NCBI RefSeq assembly: GCF_003258705.1
Contig: NZ_CP029480.1
Coordinates: forward strand, 248,001-312,000
Direction: 5' to 3'
From: Arcticibacterium luteifluviistationis
Lineage (GTDB): Bacteria; Bacteroidota; Bacteroidia; Cytophagales; Spirosomataceae
Length of the DNA: 64,000 nt
The number at the start of each line of letters is the position of its first letter. Within the stretch, counting starts at the first letter, position 1. Shown one piece after another: positions 17,347-25,857 of this stretch. The notes under the pieces are model-generated. The model had not been told where the DNA came from. It made no database searches and was given only the letters and a program-made list of their open reading frames with translations. The position numbers and the translations under genes were made by a program.

Positions 17347-17384
17347 AAATGTTAAAAGTCGCATTTATGCGACTTTTAACATTT
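17347..17384. terminator. Perfect 17-bp stem, probable bidirectional terminator
   Basis: Two perfect 17-base arms with a TTTA loop. The GC-rich core GTCGCA/TGCGAC is bordered by AAAA and TTTT, so it can end transcription from both sides: the dehydratase gene on plus and the small ORF on minus. Confidence 0.7.
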
Positions 17385-17499
17385 GGAGAAAAAGCTCCTG
17401 AAGATTAGTGTTCAGAAGCTTTTAAGTAGTGGTTTGTTTTAGAAAAGACGTGGTTGTCTTGCTTAAAAGATGCTTTCCACACCTTCAGACAAATTGAAA

Positions 17500-17634
17500 T
17501 TAGTAATTTGAAGACCTAGGTCTTGTTCTTATTTTTGTTAAATAACTCTTAGGAGCTGTTAGTCCTGGTTCTTCTTTTAGTTTTGTAAGAAGGAGAATGA
17601 TAAGTCCTAAGGTGATAAGTGTTAAAATGATCAT
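17500..17634 (-). CDS. Possible 44-residue membrane protein
   Basis: On the minus strand an ATG at 17634 opens a 44-codon frame ending with TAA at 17500-17502. Residues 2-17 are strongly hydrophobic ('IILTLITLGLIILLL') and are followed by a charged tail rich in Lys, Arg and Pro. A GTG eleven codons upstream would lengthen the hydrophobic part. I know no family. Support is limited to the plausible single-span pattern and the bidirectional hairpin beyond its end; no promoter of the TAnnTTTG type was found. The remaining bases of the 17307-17747 gap show nothing else I can name. Confidence 0.35.
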   Translation of the reverse strand: MIILTLITLGLIILLLTKLKEEPGLTAPKSYLTKIRTRPRSSNY

Positions 17635-17747
17635 GTTACTGGCTATTATGGTTAGAAAGACTAACACATTTCAAAAACTTTGCCTAAATCCTTAAATACT
17701 AAAGTTTTGAGTGAAAATATTTTAAATTATAGACGAAAACAGGGAAT

Positions 17748-18431
17748 ATGCCACTAAAAATAGTGCCTACGCCAATAGGTAATTTGGACGACATAACACT
17801 AAGGGCCATAAAAGTTCTTGAAGGCTCTGATTTGATTTTAGCAGAAGATACGAGAAAGTCAGGTATACTCTTAAAGCACTTGGAAATTAAAAGACCGATG
17901 CAGAGTTTCCATATCTTTAATGAGCACAAGCAGCTTGATAATGTTATTAAGATGCTTAAAGAAGAGCGTGTTATTTCTTTGATTTCGGATGCTGGTACAC
18001 CTGCTATCTCTGATCCCGGCTTTTTATTAGTGAGGGCCTGTATTGAAAATGAGATTATTGTAGAGTGTTTGCCAGGAGCTACGGCTTTTGTTCCTGCTCT
18101 AGTTAATTCAGGTTTACCGTCAGACTCTTTCGTTTTTGAAGGTTTTTTGCCTCCTAAAAAAGGAAGAAAAACTAAGTTAGAAAGTTTAGCTGAAGAAAGT
18201 AGAACCATGATTTTCTACGAATCTCCTCACAGATTACTCAAAGCTTTGAATGAATTTATAGCTCTATTTGGCTCTGATAGAAGAGCTTGCGTTTCTAGGG
18301 AATTGACAAAAATTCACGAAGAGAATGTACGTGGAACATTATCCGAAATTCTTGCTAATTTTGCTGACCGCTCCATTAAAGGAGAGATTGTTATAATTGT
18401 AGAAGGTTTAAACAGAAAAAAATCTAAATGA
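17748..18431 (+). CDS. rsmI: 16S rRNA (cytidine-1402 2'-O)-methyltransferase
   Basis: A 227-residue tetrapyrrole-methylase-fold enzyme. 'IVPTPIGNLDDITLRA' at the N-terminus, 'LAEDTRKSG', 'LISDAGTPAISDPG' and 'MIFYESPHRL' are the RsmI signature. It methylates the ribose of C1402 in the decoding centre of 16S rRNA, together with RsmH. It is somewhat shorter than E. coli RsmI (286 residues) because the C-terminal extension is absent, as in other Bacteroidota. It overlaps fabG by 4 bases (ATGA). Confidence 0.94.
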   Translation: MPLKIVPTPIGNLDDITLRAIKVLEGSDLILAEDTRKSGILLKHLEIKRPMQSFHIFNEHKQLDNVIKMLKEERVISLISDAGTPAISDPGFLLVRACIENEIIVECLPGATAFVPALVNSGLPSDSFVFEGFLPPKKGRKTKLESLAEESRTMIFYESPHRLLKALNEFIALFGSDRRACVSRELTKIHEENVRGTLSEILANFADRSIKGEIVIIVEGLNRKKSK

Positions 18432-19174
18432 GCTTATTAAAAGGTAAAGTAGCCCTAATCACTGGTGCATCAAGAGGAATTGGTAATAGCATTGCCAGAG
18501 AGTTTGTAAAACAAGGTGCCGATGTAGCGTTTACTTATTTATCAAGTGTAGAAAAAGGCGAGGCTCTAGAGAAAGAGTTAGCTGTAGATGGTATAAAAGT
18601 TAAAGGTTATCGTTCAGATGCTTCTGACTTTACTGCAGCTGAAGAACTGATAGGAGATGTAATAAAGGATTTTGGTAAAATAGATATCTTAATAAATAAC
18701 GCTGGAATTACCAGAGATAATCTTCTCATGAGAATGACAGAAGAGCATTGGGATGACGTTATAAGAGTTAACTTGAAATCTATATTCAACTTAACTAAGG
18801 CCATTACAAGACCTATGTTAAAGGCAAGAAGCGGTTCTATTATTAACATGACATCAGTAGTAGGTCTTACTGGAAACGCTGGTCAGGTAAACTATTCAGC
18901 TTCTAAAGCTGGTATTTTAGGCTTAACTAAGTCTGTAGCCAAAGAACTAGGCTCTAGGGGAGTTAGGTGTAATGCCATTGCTCCAGGTTTTATTGAAACA
19001 GAAATGACAGACGCCCTTGACCCAGAAAGCCTAAAAACATGGCTTGCAGGTATTCCTTTAAAAAGAGCTGGACAAGGCACCGACATTGCTAATGCATGCG
19101 TTTTCTTAGCATCAGATATGTCAACATACATTACTGGCCAAACTTTAGTGGTTGATGGTGGAATGGTTATGTAA
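18428..19174 (+). CDS. fabG: 3-oxoacyl-[acyl-carrier-protein] reductase
   Basis: A 248-residue short-chain dehydrogenase/reductase with the FabG pattern: NADP site 'TGASRGIGNSIARE' (13-26), 'NNAGITRDNLLMRM', catalytic Ser in 'INMTSVVG', Tyr and Lys in 'NYSASKAG', and 'APGFIETEMTD'. The 'GITRDNLLMRM' stretch and the C-terminal 'ITGQTLVVDGGM' favour FabG over other SDRs. It reduces 3-oxoacyl-ACP in fatty-acid elongation. It overlaps rsmI by 4 bases and is followed 13 bases later by the VWA gene. No other fatty-acid gene is beside it. Confidence 0.92.
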   Translation: MSLLKGKVALITGASRGIGNSIAREFVKQGADVAFTYLSSVEKGEALEKELAVDGIKVKGYRSDASDFTAAEELIGDVIKDFGKIDILINNAGITRDNLLMRMTEEHWDDVIRVNLKSIFNLTKAITRPMLKARSGSIINMTSVVGLTGNAGQVNYSASKAGILGLTKSVAKELGSRGVRCNAIAPGFIETEMTDALDPESLKTWLAGIPLKRAGQGTDIANACVFLASDMSTYITGQTLVVDGGMVM

Positions 19175-19187
19175 TAATTGCTAATTA

Positions 19188-21272
19188 ATGAATTCAAAAC
19201 TCGTTTTTCAGAATCCTTTCTGGTTTGTTTTAGTATGCTTGGCTGTGGGTATTGCTTACGCATGGCTGTTGTATTCTAAGAAAACTACATTAAGCAAAAA
19301 TGTCAATTGGGCATTATCTGTTGGGCGAGCTTTGCTAGTTTCATTGATTTGCTTTCTACTATTAAATCCGCTTTTGCGGTCAAATGCCACCAGAACACTC
19401 AAGCCTATTTTAGTTTTAGGAATTGATGACTCTGGTTCCATGAAAGATTTAGGTACTGAGGCTCTAGAAACTTTAAAGCAGAATTTGGCAAACCTTTATG
19501 ATGGTTTGTCAGATTCTAATTACGATACCGAAGTAAGGCTTTTAAGCTCTTCGGATAGAGTAAATAGTTTTGATTCTATAAGTTTTAATGCTAAGAAAAC
19601 TGACTTTGGAACATTTTTTAGAAATGTCAATGAGGAGTTTAGCGGACAAAACTTGAAAAAAGTAGTGCTAGTTTCTGACGGAATAGCTAATGCTGGTTTG
19701 TCACCCTTATCAAGGCCGTTCCCTTTCCAAGTAGATGCTCTAGGTTTAGGAGATAGTACCGTTAAGAGGGATTTAGCAATAAAGGGTCTAAAGGCAAACA
19801 AGTTGGCCTATCTCGGAAATTCATTTCCTATTGAGATAGATATTCAAGCGAATTTATACAGCGGAAAAAGTACGACACTATTAATCCGCAAAGACCAGGA
19901 AATACTTGAAAGGAAAATAGTAGCATTTAATTCGGACGATGATTTCAAGACCGTCTCATTTAAAGTAAATGCTTCTGATATTGGGAAACAGCGATATTCT
20001 GTGCAGCTTTTGCCTCTAGAAGGAGAGAGCAACACTAGAAACAATTACCGAGATGTAATAATTGACGTGGTTGACGGAAAGGAAAAAGTTCTTCTGGTGG
20101 GTCTTACTGCTCATCCTGACATTAAAGCACTGAAGTCTATCATTGAGAAAAATCCTCTTTTTGAATTAACAGTGGCTTTGACTCAAACTGATAACGCGGC
20201 AGATATATTGAATAAAGAATTTGATATTCTTATTCTTCATCAAATGCCAGATACTAAAGGTTTGTCAAATGACATTGCCACTCGCTTACTTTCAAAAATG
20301 AAACCTACATTCTTTATTCTAGGTGCCCAAAGTAATTTAAGTCGCTTTAATGGTATGCAGGAAGTAGTCGGAATTTCTGGTCAGCCTGGAAAAACCGACA
20401 AGGTTACAGCTTCATTCAATGGTTCTTTCGGAAGGTTTATTTCGGAAGAAGCTAAAAGAGAAGTTATTTCAAAACTACCACCTGTCATTGCTCCCTTTGG
20501 AGAATATAGAAGCTTCCCAGGAACGGATATTATACTTTATCAAAAAGTGGGTAGTGTACTAACTGATAGACCTTTACTTTTAGTCAATACCAATGCAAAC
20601 AGGAAAGCTGCCGTGCTAGCGGCTGAAGGTATCTGGCAATGGCGAATGGAAGAATATTTCATGAATGAAAACCATGAAGCTGTGGATGATTATATTCTAA
20701 AGACGCTTCAACTTATTTCTGTTAAAGAAGATAAGGCAAAACTTAGGGTGTACAGTGCTCAAAATGAGGTAGATGTGGATGAGTCGGCAGTTTTTATTAC
20801 AGAGGCATATGACGATTTGTATGAAAAGATTTACAACATCACGGTTAAGTTGAATATTCAAGGACCATCTTATGCTAAAAATTTCACCTATCAGGTTACT
20901 GAAGATAACAGCACTTTTGAGCTTTCTGATTTAGAACCTGGAGTTTATAACTTTGAGGCAAATGCCGTTATTTTAGGTAAAACTAATTCTAGTAAAGGGC
21001 AGTTTGTGGTGAAAGATAAAGATTTAGAGTTTATCAATACCACCGCAGATTTTGATTTTTTAAGAACATTAGCCTCAAAAAATGGAGGACAGTTTTATAA
21101 GGCAAATCAAATAGGAGACTTATCAGAAGCTTTAAATAGTGATAAAGCTCCAGCTAAACTTATCAATACGGAAGACCTTCAAGAGATTATCAATCTTAAA
21201 TGGCTATTACCATTATTATTACTTTTAGCTAGCCTAGAGTGGGGTTTTAGAAAGTATTTCGGTACATATTAA
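19188..21272 (+). CDS. Membrane VWA-domain protein
   Basis: A 694-residue protein with two N-terminal membrane helices (about 11-28 and 42-61), a von Willebrand A-like domain whose metal site begins DDSGS at residues 80-84 ('LGIDDSGSMKDLG'), a long periplasmic region, and a C-terminal helix ('WLLPLLLLLASLEWGF'). This layout resembles BatA/B-like and other Bacteroidota VWA membrane proteins, which are thought to assemble envelope complexes. No ATPase (MoxR) partner is adjacent, so I do not assign a Bat name. It overlaps the next gene by one base (TAATG) and belongs to a run of four coupled genes. Confidence 0.8.
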   Translation: MNSKLVFQNPFWFVLVCLAVGIAYAWLLYSKKTTLSKNVNWALSVGRALLVSLICFLLLNPLLRSNATRTLKPILVLGIDDSGSMKDLGTEALETLKQNLANLYDGLSDSNYDTEVRLLSSSDRVNSFDSISFNAKKTDFGTFFRNVNEEFSGQNLKKVVLVSDGIANAGLSPLSRPFPFQVDALGLGDSTVKRDLAIKGLKANKLAYLGNSFPIEIDIQANLYSGKSTTLLIRKDQEILERKIVAFNSDDDFKTVSFKVNASDIGKQRYSVQLLPLEGESNTRNNYRDVIIDVVDGKEKVLLVGLTAHPDIKALKSIIEKNPLFELTVALTQTDNAADILNKEFDILILHQMPDTKGLSNDIATRLLSKMKPTFFILGAQSNLSRFNGMQEVVGISGQPGKTDKVTASFNGSFGRFISEEAKREVISKLPPVIAPFGEYRSFPGTDIILYQKVGSVLTDRPLLLVNTNANRKAAVLAAEGIWQWRMEEYFMNENHEAVDDYILKTLQLISVKEDKAKLRVYSAQNEVDVDESAVFITEAYDDLYEKIYNITVKLNIQGPSYAKNFTYQVTEDNSTFELSDLEPGVYNFEANAVILGKTNSSKGQFVVKDKDLEFINTTADFDFLRTLASKNGGQFYKANQIGDLSEALNSDKAPAKLINTEDLQEIINLKWLLPLLLLLASLEWGFRKYFGTY

Positions 21273-21733
21273 TGGATTATCAACTGGCTGAAATTAATAT
21301 TGGGAGAATTAAAGGTGTCGACATTAATGACCCTATAATGAAAGAGTTTGTTGATAATCTGGATGCGGTCAATCTAATAGCGGAAGAAAGTAAGGGTTTT
21401 ATATGGCGATTAAAGGATGATTCCAATAATGCGACTGGACTTAATCCGTTTAACGACGAGCAAGTAATTATCAATATTTCGGTTTGGGAAGATGTAGATT
21501 CGCTTATGAATTACGTTTATAAATCATTCCATACTGATTTTCTTAAGAGAAGAAAAGAGTGGTTTAAAACTTACGGGAAGGTAAATACCAGCATGTGGTG
21601 GATTAAGAAGGGTGAATTTCCGACGGTAGAAGAGGCAGTAGCAAAAATGGAATATTTGAAGGAAAACGGGCCTTCTGATTTGGCATTTGATTTCAGAAAC
21701 CAATTTCCAAAGCCCGAAATAAATAAAAATTAA
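21272..21733 (+). CDS. DUF3291 family protein
   Basis: A 153-residue protein that matches the DUF3291 pattern: 'YQLAEINIGRIKG' at the start, 'FIWRLKDD', 'INISVWEDVDSLMNYVY' and 'WWIKKGEFPTVEEAVAKM'. The fold is a dimeric alpha-beta barrel related to antibiotic-biosynthesis monooxygenases; no enzyme activity is established. It starts on the stop codon of the VWA gene and is followed after 2 bases by the Smr-domain gene. Confidence 0.85.
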   Translation: MDYQLAEINIGRIKGVDINDPIMKEFVDNLDAVNLIAEESKGFIWRLKDDSNNATGLNPFNDEQVIINISVWEDVDSLMNYVYKSFHTDFLKRRKEWFKTYGKVNTSMWWIKKGEFPTVEEAVAKMEYLKENGPSDLAFDFRNQFPKPEINKN

Positions 21734-21735
21734 AC

Positions 21736-22680
21736 ATGGCAGTATTTAAGATAGGAGATAAGGTAAGAATGCTTCGCTCTTCGGAAGAAGGCATTGTAGT
21801 TAAAATAAAAGGTGAGTTTATTGACATAGAGACTACAGATGGCTTTGAGTTGCCTACCATGGCTTCTGAATTAGTAATAGTAGCAGAAGCTGAAAAAGAA
21901 TATTTCAATGTTTCTGAAGCCAAAAAGTCAGACGAAGCTCTTGAACGGATTATTGAAAGAAATAGAGTTTTTAAAAATCAAGTTTCCATCGCTTTTGAGC
22001 AGATTAATGACTTTCTGCTCAGACCATACTTTATAAATGAAACCTCAAAAGAAATCTCATTTGTGCTTTCGTTGAGCAAGAATGGTGATTTTTTAAACTT
22101 TGTTACTGGAAATTCGGCTTCAGAATCTGAAACCAGAATTTATGAAGATTTAAAGAAGGAGGATTTTGAGAGCTGGTCTAAATGGAAAATGGACCTTATT
22201 TTCTTCGAAAAAGATAAACCAAACGAACCTCTTAGAACTATAGAGTTTAAATTAAAGGCTACTAACCTTTTCAAAAATAAGTTAGACTTCCCGTTTTCAG
22301 AGAGAGCTGGTTTTTTAAGGGCTATTTCTTTAGCTCCCAAAGAAGATAGTGAGGAAACGCCAAGTCCAGAAAGTCCGTTTTATGATGTATATGCTTTCAA
22401 TAAGACTGAAATTTTTGACCTTCATGCCGAGAAGTTAGAAATTGAATCTGACAACCCGGACGTAATATTTAATAAGCAGAAGAGTTACTTTACTAAGAAA
22501 ATTGACACGGCGGTAGCAGAAAACCTTGTGGAATTAACGGTTATTCACGGCGTAGGAAACGGTCATCTTAAAAATTTTATACATAAGCACTTAGCATCTC
22601 ATGAACAAGTGGAATGGTTTAAAGAGGCACAAAAAGAGAAATTTGGATATGGGGCCACGCTGGTTCACTTTAAGCCATAG
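21736..22680 (+). CDS. DUF2027/Smr-domain protein
   Basis: A 314-residue protein. The N-terminal part (1-60, 'FKIGDKVRMLRSSEEGIVV') looks like an SH3-like or KOW-like small barrel, the middle (about 80-215) corresponds to DUF2027, and residues about 240-314 form a Smr domain with 'LTVIHGVGNGHLKNFIHKHL'. Smr domains are nicking or RNA-cleaving nucleases in MutS2-like and other proteins; the 'HGVGNG' loop is the conserved H-G-x-G-x-G motif. Its natural role is unknown. The last 32 bases overlap the chosen start of the next lipoprotein gene. Confidence 0.85.
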   Translation: MAVFKIGDKVRMLRSSEEGIVVKIKGEFIDIETTDGFELPTMASELVIVAEAEKEYFNVSEAKKSDEALERIIERNRVFKNQVSIAFEQINDFLLRPYFINETSKEISFVLSLSKNGDFLNFVTGNSASESETRIYEDLKKEDFESWSKWKMDLIFFEKDKPNEPLRTIEFKLKATNLFKNKLDFPFSERAGFLRAISLAPKEDSEETPSPESPFYDVYAFNKTEIFDLHAEKLEIESDNPDVIFNKQKSYFTKKIDTAVAENLVELTVIHGVGNGHLKNFIHKHLASHEQVEWFKEAQKEKFGYGATLVHFKP

Positions 22681-24064
22681 TCTTTTATTTGTTGGCCTAC
22701 TCTTATTAACAGCTTGCAGCAAAAAATACAATGCTGAAGCCCCTTCAGAATCATACAGTTCTGTAGCCTTAGATAGCCTTAGTAATAAGGTGTCTTACCT
22801 TACGGTGCCTTTAAATATTGATTTAAGAGAGGTTGAGAAGCAAGTAAATCAAAACTTTAAAGGTCTGATTTATGATGACGATTCATTTTCTGAAGATGAC
22901 CTGAAGTACAAAATCTGGAAGAATGATGATTTAAAATTCAAACATCGCGGTCAAGGGGTGTTTGAGTTTAAGGTACCCTTAAAGATTTGGGTAGAAAAAC
23001 GAGTCAAAATACTGGGAATGACTCAAACTCCAAGTACGGAATTTGAAATAATAGCCAACTTTACTTCCAAACCTTTTATAGCTGCCGACTGGAAACTAAA
23101 GTCTGTTACTAATGCCGAAGGTTTTGAATGGGTAACTCAGCCAAAATTGACTTTAGGAGGGTTTACTGTGCCTATTACAAGCATAGTGGGTGGTATTATT
23201 AATAACTACCAAGGAACCATTGCAAGGATGATTGATACCAAAATTTCGGAAGAGATTGATTTGGTTAGTCCTGTTTTGAAGGTTTGGAATGATATAAAAG
23301 CACCTGTTAATCTATCATCGGACTATAACTTATGGTTACAGGTTATTCCACAAGATGTTCTAATGACCGCCCTTAACTTCGATAATAATAGCATTAATAC
23401 GTCGGTAGCCATAAAGGCAATTGTCAATTCGAGCGTGGGTAAGGTTAATAAGCCTGTTAATGTTTCGACGGAGCTGCCACCTATCAAATTTGCTAATACT
23501 TTACCAGAAGGTTTTGGTATTCATCTTTATAATTTAGTCACCTTTAATGAGGCAGAGAAAATTGCAAAGGGCATGTTTGTAGGTAAAAAGATGACCATTT
23601 CTAGTGGTAAGGAAATTGAAATTACGGGCTTAAGAATTTATGGTGGAAAAGATAATAAGGTAATAATTCAGGTCAACACAATTGGTGACATGAAGGGTAC
23701 CATCTTCTTAACGGGTGATCCTGTTTATGATAAAAATAAGAGAGAAATTATCTTGAAAAATATTGATTTTGATATTAAAACGAAAAGTTTGCTAATCAAG
23801 ACGGCATCTTGGTTTATGTCAGGAACTTTTGCTAGGCAAATTGAGGACAGTTTTGGGATACCTGTTGACCCTATTTTTGACGGGGCCAAGAGTTCTATTA
23901 ACGACCTTCTTAATTCTCAATTTAAGAGTGGTTTAAGTTTAAAAGGAAAACTAAAAGATATTTCTCCAGGTGCGGTTTATTTAAAATCTGAAGGTTTAAT
24001 GACTACTGTCATCGCAACTGGAAATTTAGAAGTAAAATTAACTAGCTTTGCACCGAAGAAATAA
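22649..24064 (+). CDS. DUF4403 family lipoprotein
   Basis: A 471-residue lipoprotein. From the ATG at 22649 the signal is 'LLFVGLLLLTACSKK', with the lipobox LTAC; the frame is open from 22601 but that start would add a charged stretch before the signal. The body is a repeated beta-rich, BPI/TULIP-like layout typical of DUF4403 ('SYLTVPLNIDLREVEKQVN' early, and 'VTSIVGGIINNY'-like central region). The function of this family is unknown; lipid binding at the outer membrane is a guess. Its stop lies inside the first bases of RNase P RNA, and the rnpB promoter lies in its last codons. Confidence 0.85.
   Translation: MGPRWFTLSHSLLFVGLLLLTACSKKYNAEAPSESYSSVALDSLSNKVSYLTVPLNIDLREVEKQVNQNFKGLIYDDDSFSEDDLKYKIWKNDDLKFKHRGQGVFEFKVPLKIWVEKRVKILGMTQTPSTEFEIIANFTSKPFIAADWKLKSVTNAEGFEWVTQPKLTLGGFTVPITSIVGGIINNYQGTIARMIDTKISEEIDLVSPVLKVWNDIKAPVNLSSDYNLWLQVIPQDVLMTALNFDNNSINTSVAIKAIVNSSVGKVNKPVNVSTELPPIKFANTLPEGFGIHLYNLVTFNEAEKIAKGMFVGKKMTISSGKEIEITGLRIYGGKDNKVIIQVNTIGDMKGTIFLTGDPVYDKNKREIILKNIDFDIKTKSLLIKTASWFMSGTFARQIEDSFGIPVDPIFDGAKSSINDLLNSQFKSGLSLKGKLKDISPGAVYLKSEGLMTTVIATGNLEVKLTSFAPKK
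24043..24050 (+). promoter_or_regulatory. -7 element of the rnpB promoter
   Basis: TAGCTTTG, an exact TAnnTTTG, inside the last codons of the DUF4403 gene and about 12 bases before the mature RNA end. The -33 is weak. Confidence 0.55.
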
Positions 24065-24428
24065 GCCGTCTTATCGCTGCCTAGAATAAGGGAGAGGAAA
24101 GTCCGAACAGCGTAGAGCATCATGCTACCTAACAGGTAGGGGGTAAGTGGGTGACCGCTTATTTACAGCAAGTGCAGCAGAAAGTATACCGCCAAGCCTC
24201 GGTTTGGTAAGGGTGAAAAGGTGAGGTAAGAGCTCCCCGCATTGGCAGTAATGTCCGTGGCAATGTAAACCTCATGAGCTGAAAGATTAAATAAGTTCTG
24301 AATTTCTACTGACTCGGTAGAGTGCCTTCGGGCCGTCAGGATGGGTAAATCGTTAGAGGTTTGAAGCGATTCAAATCCTAGATAAATGATAAGAGTTTTG
24401 AGCAATCAAAATACAGAATTCGGCTTAT
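24062..24428 (+). ncRNA. rnpB: RNase P RNA, bacterial class A
   Basis: The universally conserved cores are present: GAGGAAAGTCCGAACA near the 5' end, AGGGTGAAAAGGTGAGGTA in the middle, and ACAGAATTCGGCTTAT at the 3' end, whose CGGCTTAT pairs with ATAAGCCG at the 5' end (helix P1). It is the catalytic RNA that removes tRNA 5' leaders. The 5' arm of P1 includes the stop codon of the upstream gene, so the two units overlap. End points are good to a few bases. Confidence 0.95.
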
Positions 24429-24504
24429 AGGCTTATTTCTTCTTTTATATTTCTTATTCACCTAAAATATTTGAGTGAATATATTTTTATAAAATAAATC
24501 TTCG

Positions 24505-24512
24505 TACTTTTG
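24505..24512 (+). promoter_or_regulatory. -7 element of the rpsP promoter
   Basis: TACTTTTG, an exact TAnnTTTG, 48 bases before rpsP. A run of A/T precedes it; no clear TTTG is seen at -33. Confidence 0.55.
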
Positions 24513-24529
24513 CAGTCCAAAAAATAACC

Positions 24530-24546
24530 GAGGGACGGGTTCCCTC
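24530..24546 (+). promoter_or_regulatory. Leader hairpin before rpsP
   Basis: GAGGGA and TCCCTC form a perfect 6-bp stem with a 5-base loop, 14 bases before the rpsP start. It could be a site for autogenous control by a ribosomal protein. Confidence 0.4.
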
Positions 24547-24560
24547 ACAAACATTTAGAT

Positions 24561-25166
24561 ATGGCTGTTAAAATCAGATTAGCTAGACACGGACGTAAGA
24601 AAAGAGCAATTTATGATATCGTGGTAGCGGATGCAAGAGCACCACGTGATGGTAAATTCATTGAAAAATTGGGTCAGTATAACCCAAATGTTACTCCAGC
24701 TGGATTAGTATTAGACAATGAAAGAGCTTTACATTGGTTAATGGTAGGAGCTTTACCTACTGACACCACAAGAAAAATACTATCTGTAGAAGGATTAATG
24801 TACCAAAAACACCTTCAAGTAGGTGTTGTTAAAGGTGCTATATCTCAAGAAGATGCTGATAAAAAGCACACTGCTTGGGTTGAAACAAAAACTAAGTCAA
24901 GAGAAGAAAGAATTGCTAATCTTGTTTCAGGTAAGGCTGATATCAAGAAAGCTGCTTTAGCTGCTGAGACTAAGAAAAAAGAAGGAATTTTAGCTAAGAG
25001 AGCTGAAGCTGAGCAAGCACTTATTGCTGCTGCTGAAGCTGAAGAAGCTGCTAAGATTGCTGCTGCTGCTCCTAAGGTTGAAGCAGTTGTAGAAGAAACA
25101 GTTGAAGCACCTGCTGCTACTGAAGAAGCTCCTGCTACAGAGGCTCCAGAAGCAGATAAAGAGTAA
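24561..25166 (+). CDS. rpsP: 30S ribosomal protein S16
   Basis: A 201-residue S16. Residues 1-80 are the conserved S16 domain ('[20 protein letters not shown]', '[10 protein letters not shown]'); the rest is an Ala/Glu/Lys-rich, probably helical tail that makes it more than twice the size of E. coli S16 (82 residues). Such tails are common in Bacteroidota S16. The tail is built largely from repeated GCT and GAA codons. S16 binds 16S rRNA early in 30S assembly. It has its own promoter and is ended by the hairpin at 25191-25226, so rimM-trmD may be a separate unit. Confidence 0.96.
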   Translation: MAVKIRLARHGRKKRAIYDIVVADARAPRDGKFIEKLGQYNPNVTPAGLVLDNERALHWLMVGALPTDTTRKILSVEGLMYQKHLQVGVVKGAISQEDADKKHTAWVETKTKSREERIANLVSGKADIKKAALAAETKKKEGILAKRAEAEQALIAAAEAEEAAKIAAAAPKVEAVVEETVEAPAATEEAPATEAPEADKE

Positions 25167-25190
25167 TTCATAAAGAATTCTATTATTGAG

Positions 25191-25226
25191 AATCCTCGCC
25201 CTAAAAGCGAGGATTTTCTTTTTTTA
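25191..25226 (+). terminator. Terminator after rpsP
   Basis: Perfect 9-bp stem AATCCTCGC/GCGAGGATT followed by TTCTTTTTTT. Confidence 0.88.
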
Positions 25227-25314
25227 TAGACGCTAGGTTTTTAATGTATGTTCTAGTGTTAGGATGAAAAGAATAAATAATAGAAATTTACATTAGAAAT
25301 CTTCCAAATAAATT

Positions 25315-25845
25315 ATGACAAAAGAAGAGTGCTATTTCCTTGGTAAAATCACCAAACCGCATGGTTTAAAAGGTGAGGTAATTCTATGGATGGATGTGGA
25401 CGTGCCAGAGCTATATGAAAATATGGAGTCTGTGTTCTTAGAAGTAAACGGAGAATTGGTTCCTTACTTTTTTGAGGATTTACAGATTCGTGGCAAAAAA
25501 TCTATCGCCAAATTTGAGGATATGGAGACCATTGAAGAAACTGAGAGTATTATCAATTGCGAGGTTTATTTGCCTATTGATAATTTACCAGTTTTAGATA
25601 AAAAGACATTTTATTATCACGAATTACCTGGCTTTCAACTAAAAGAAGAAAAGACTGGTGAGATTATTGGCGTGGTGACAAAAGTCTATGAGGGTGCTGG
25701 TCAAGATTTAATTGCCTTTGAAATTGAAGGAACTGAGGTCTTGGTGCCAATATCTGATGATATAGTAAAAGAAATTGAACGAGATAATAATATCCTAAAT
25801 GTCAACCTTCCAGAAGGTTTGATTGAGATATACACAGAGAGTTAA
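25315..25845 (+). CDS. rimM: Ribosome maturation factor RimM
   Basis: A 176-residue RimM with the N-terminal 'LGKITKPHGLKGEV' motif and a C-terminal PRC-barrel ('VVTKVYEGAGQDLIAFE', 'VLVPISDDIVKEI'). RimM binds S19 and helps process 16S rRNA and assemble the 30S head. It lies between rpsP and trmD, as in the classical rpsP-rimM-trmD cluster, and is followed after 12 bases by trmD. No promoter of clear quality precedes it. Confidence 0.93.
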   Translation: MTKEECYFLGKITKPHGLKGEVILWMDVDVPELYENMESVFLEVNGELVPYFFEDLQIRGKKSIAKFEDMETIEETESIINCEVYLPIDNLPVLDKKTFYYHELPGFQLKEEKTGEIIGVVTKVYEGAGQDLIAFEIEGTEVLVPISDDIVKEIERDNNILNVNLPEGLIEIYTES

Positions 25846-25857
25846 CACTTACACTCT

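Noticed and set aside
24163-24405. 80-residue minus-strand open frame
   Set aside because: It lies entirely within RNase P RNA, whose conserved motifs are clear.
24800-25166. Ala/Glu-rich tail of S16 as a frameshift or assembly error
   Set aside because: Codon use continues smoothly, and long S16 tails occur widely in the phylum.
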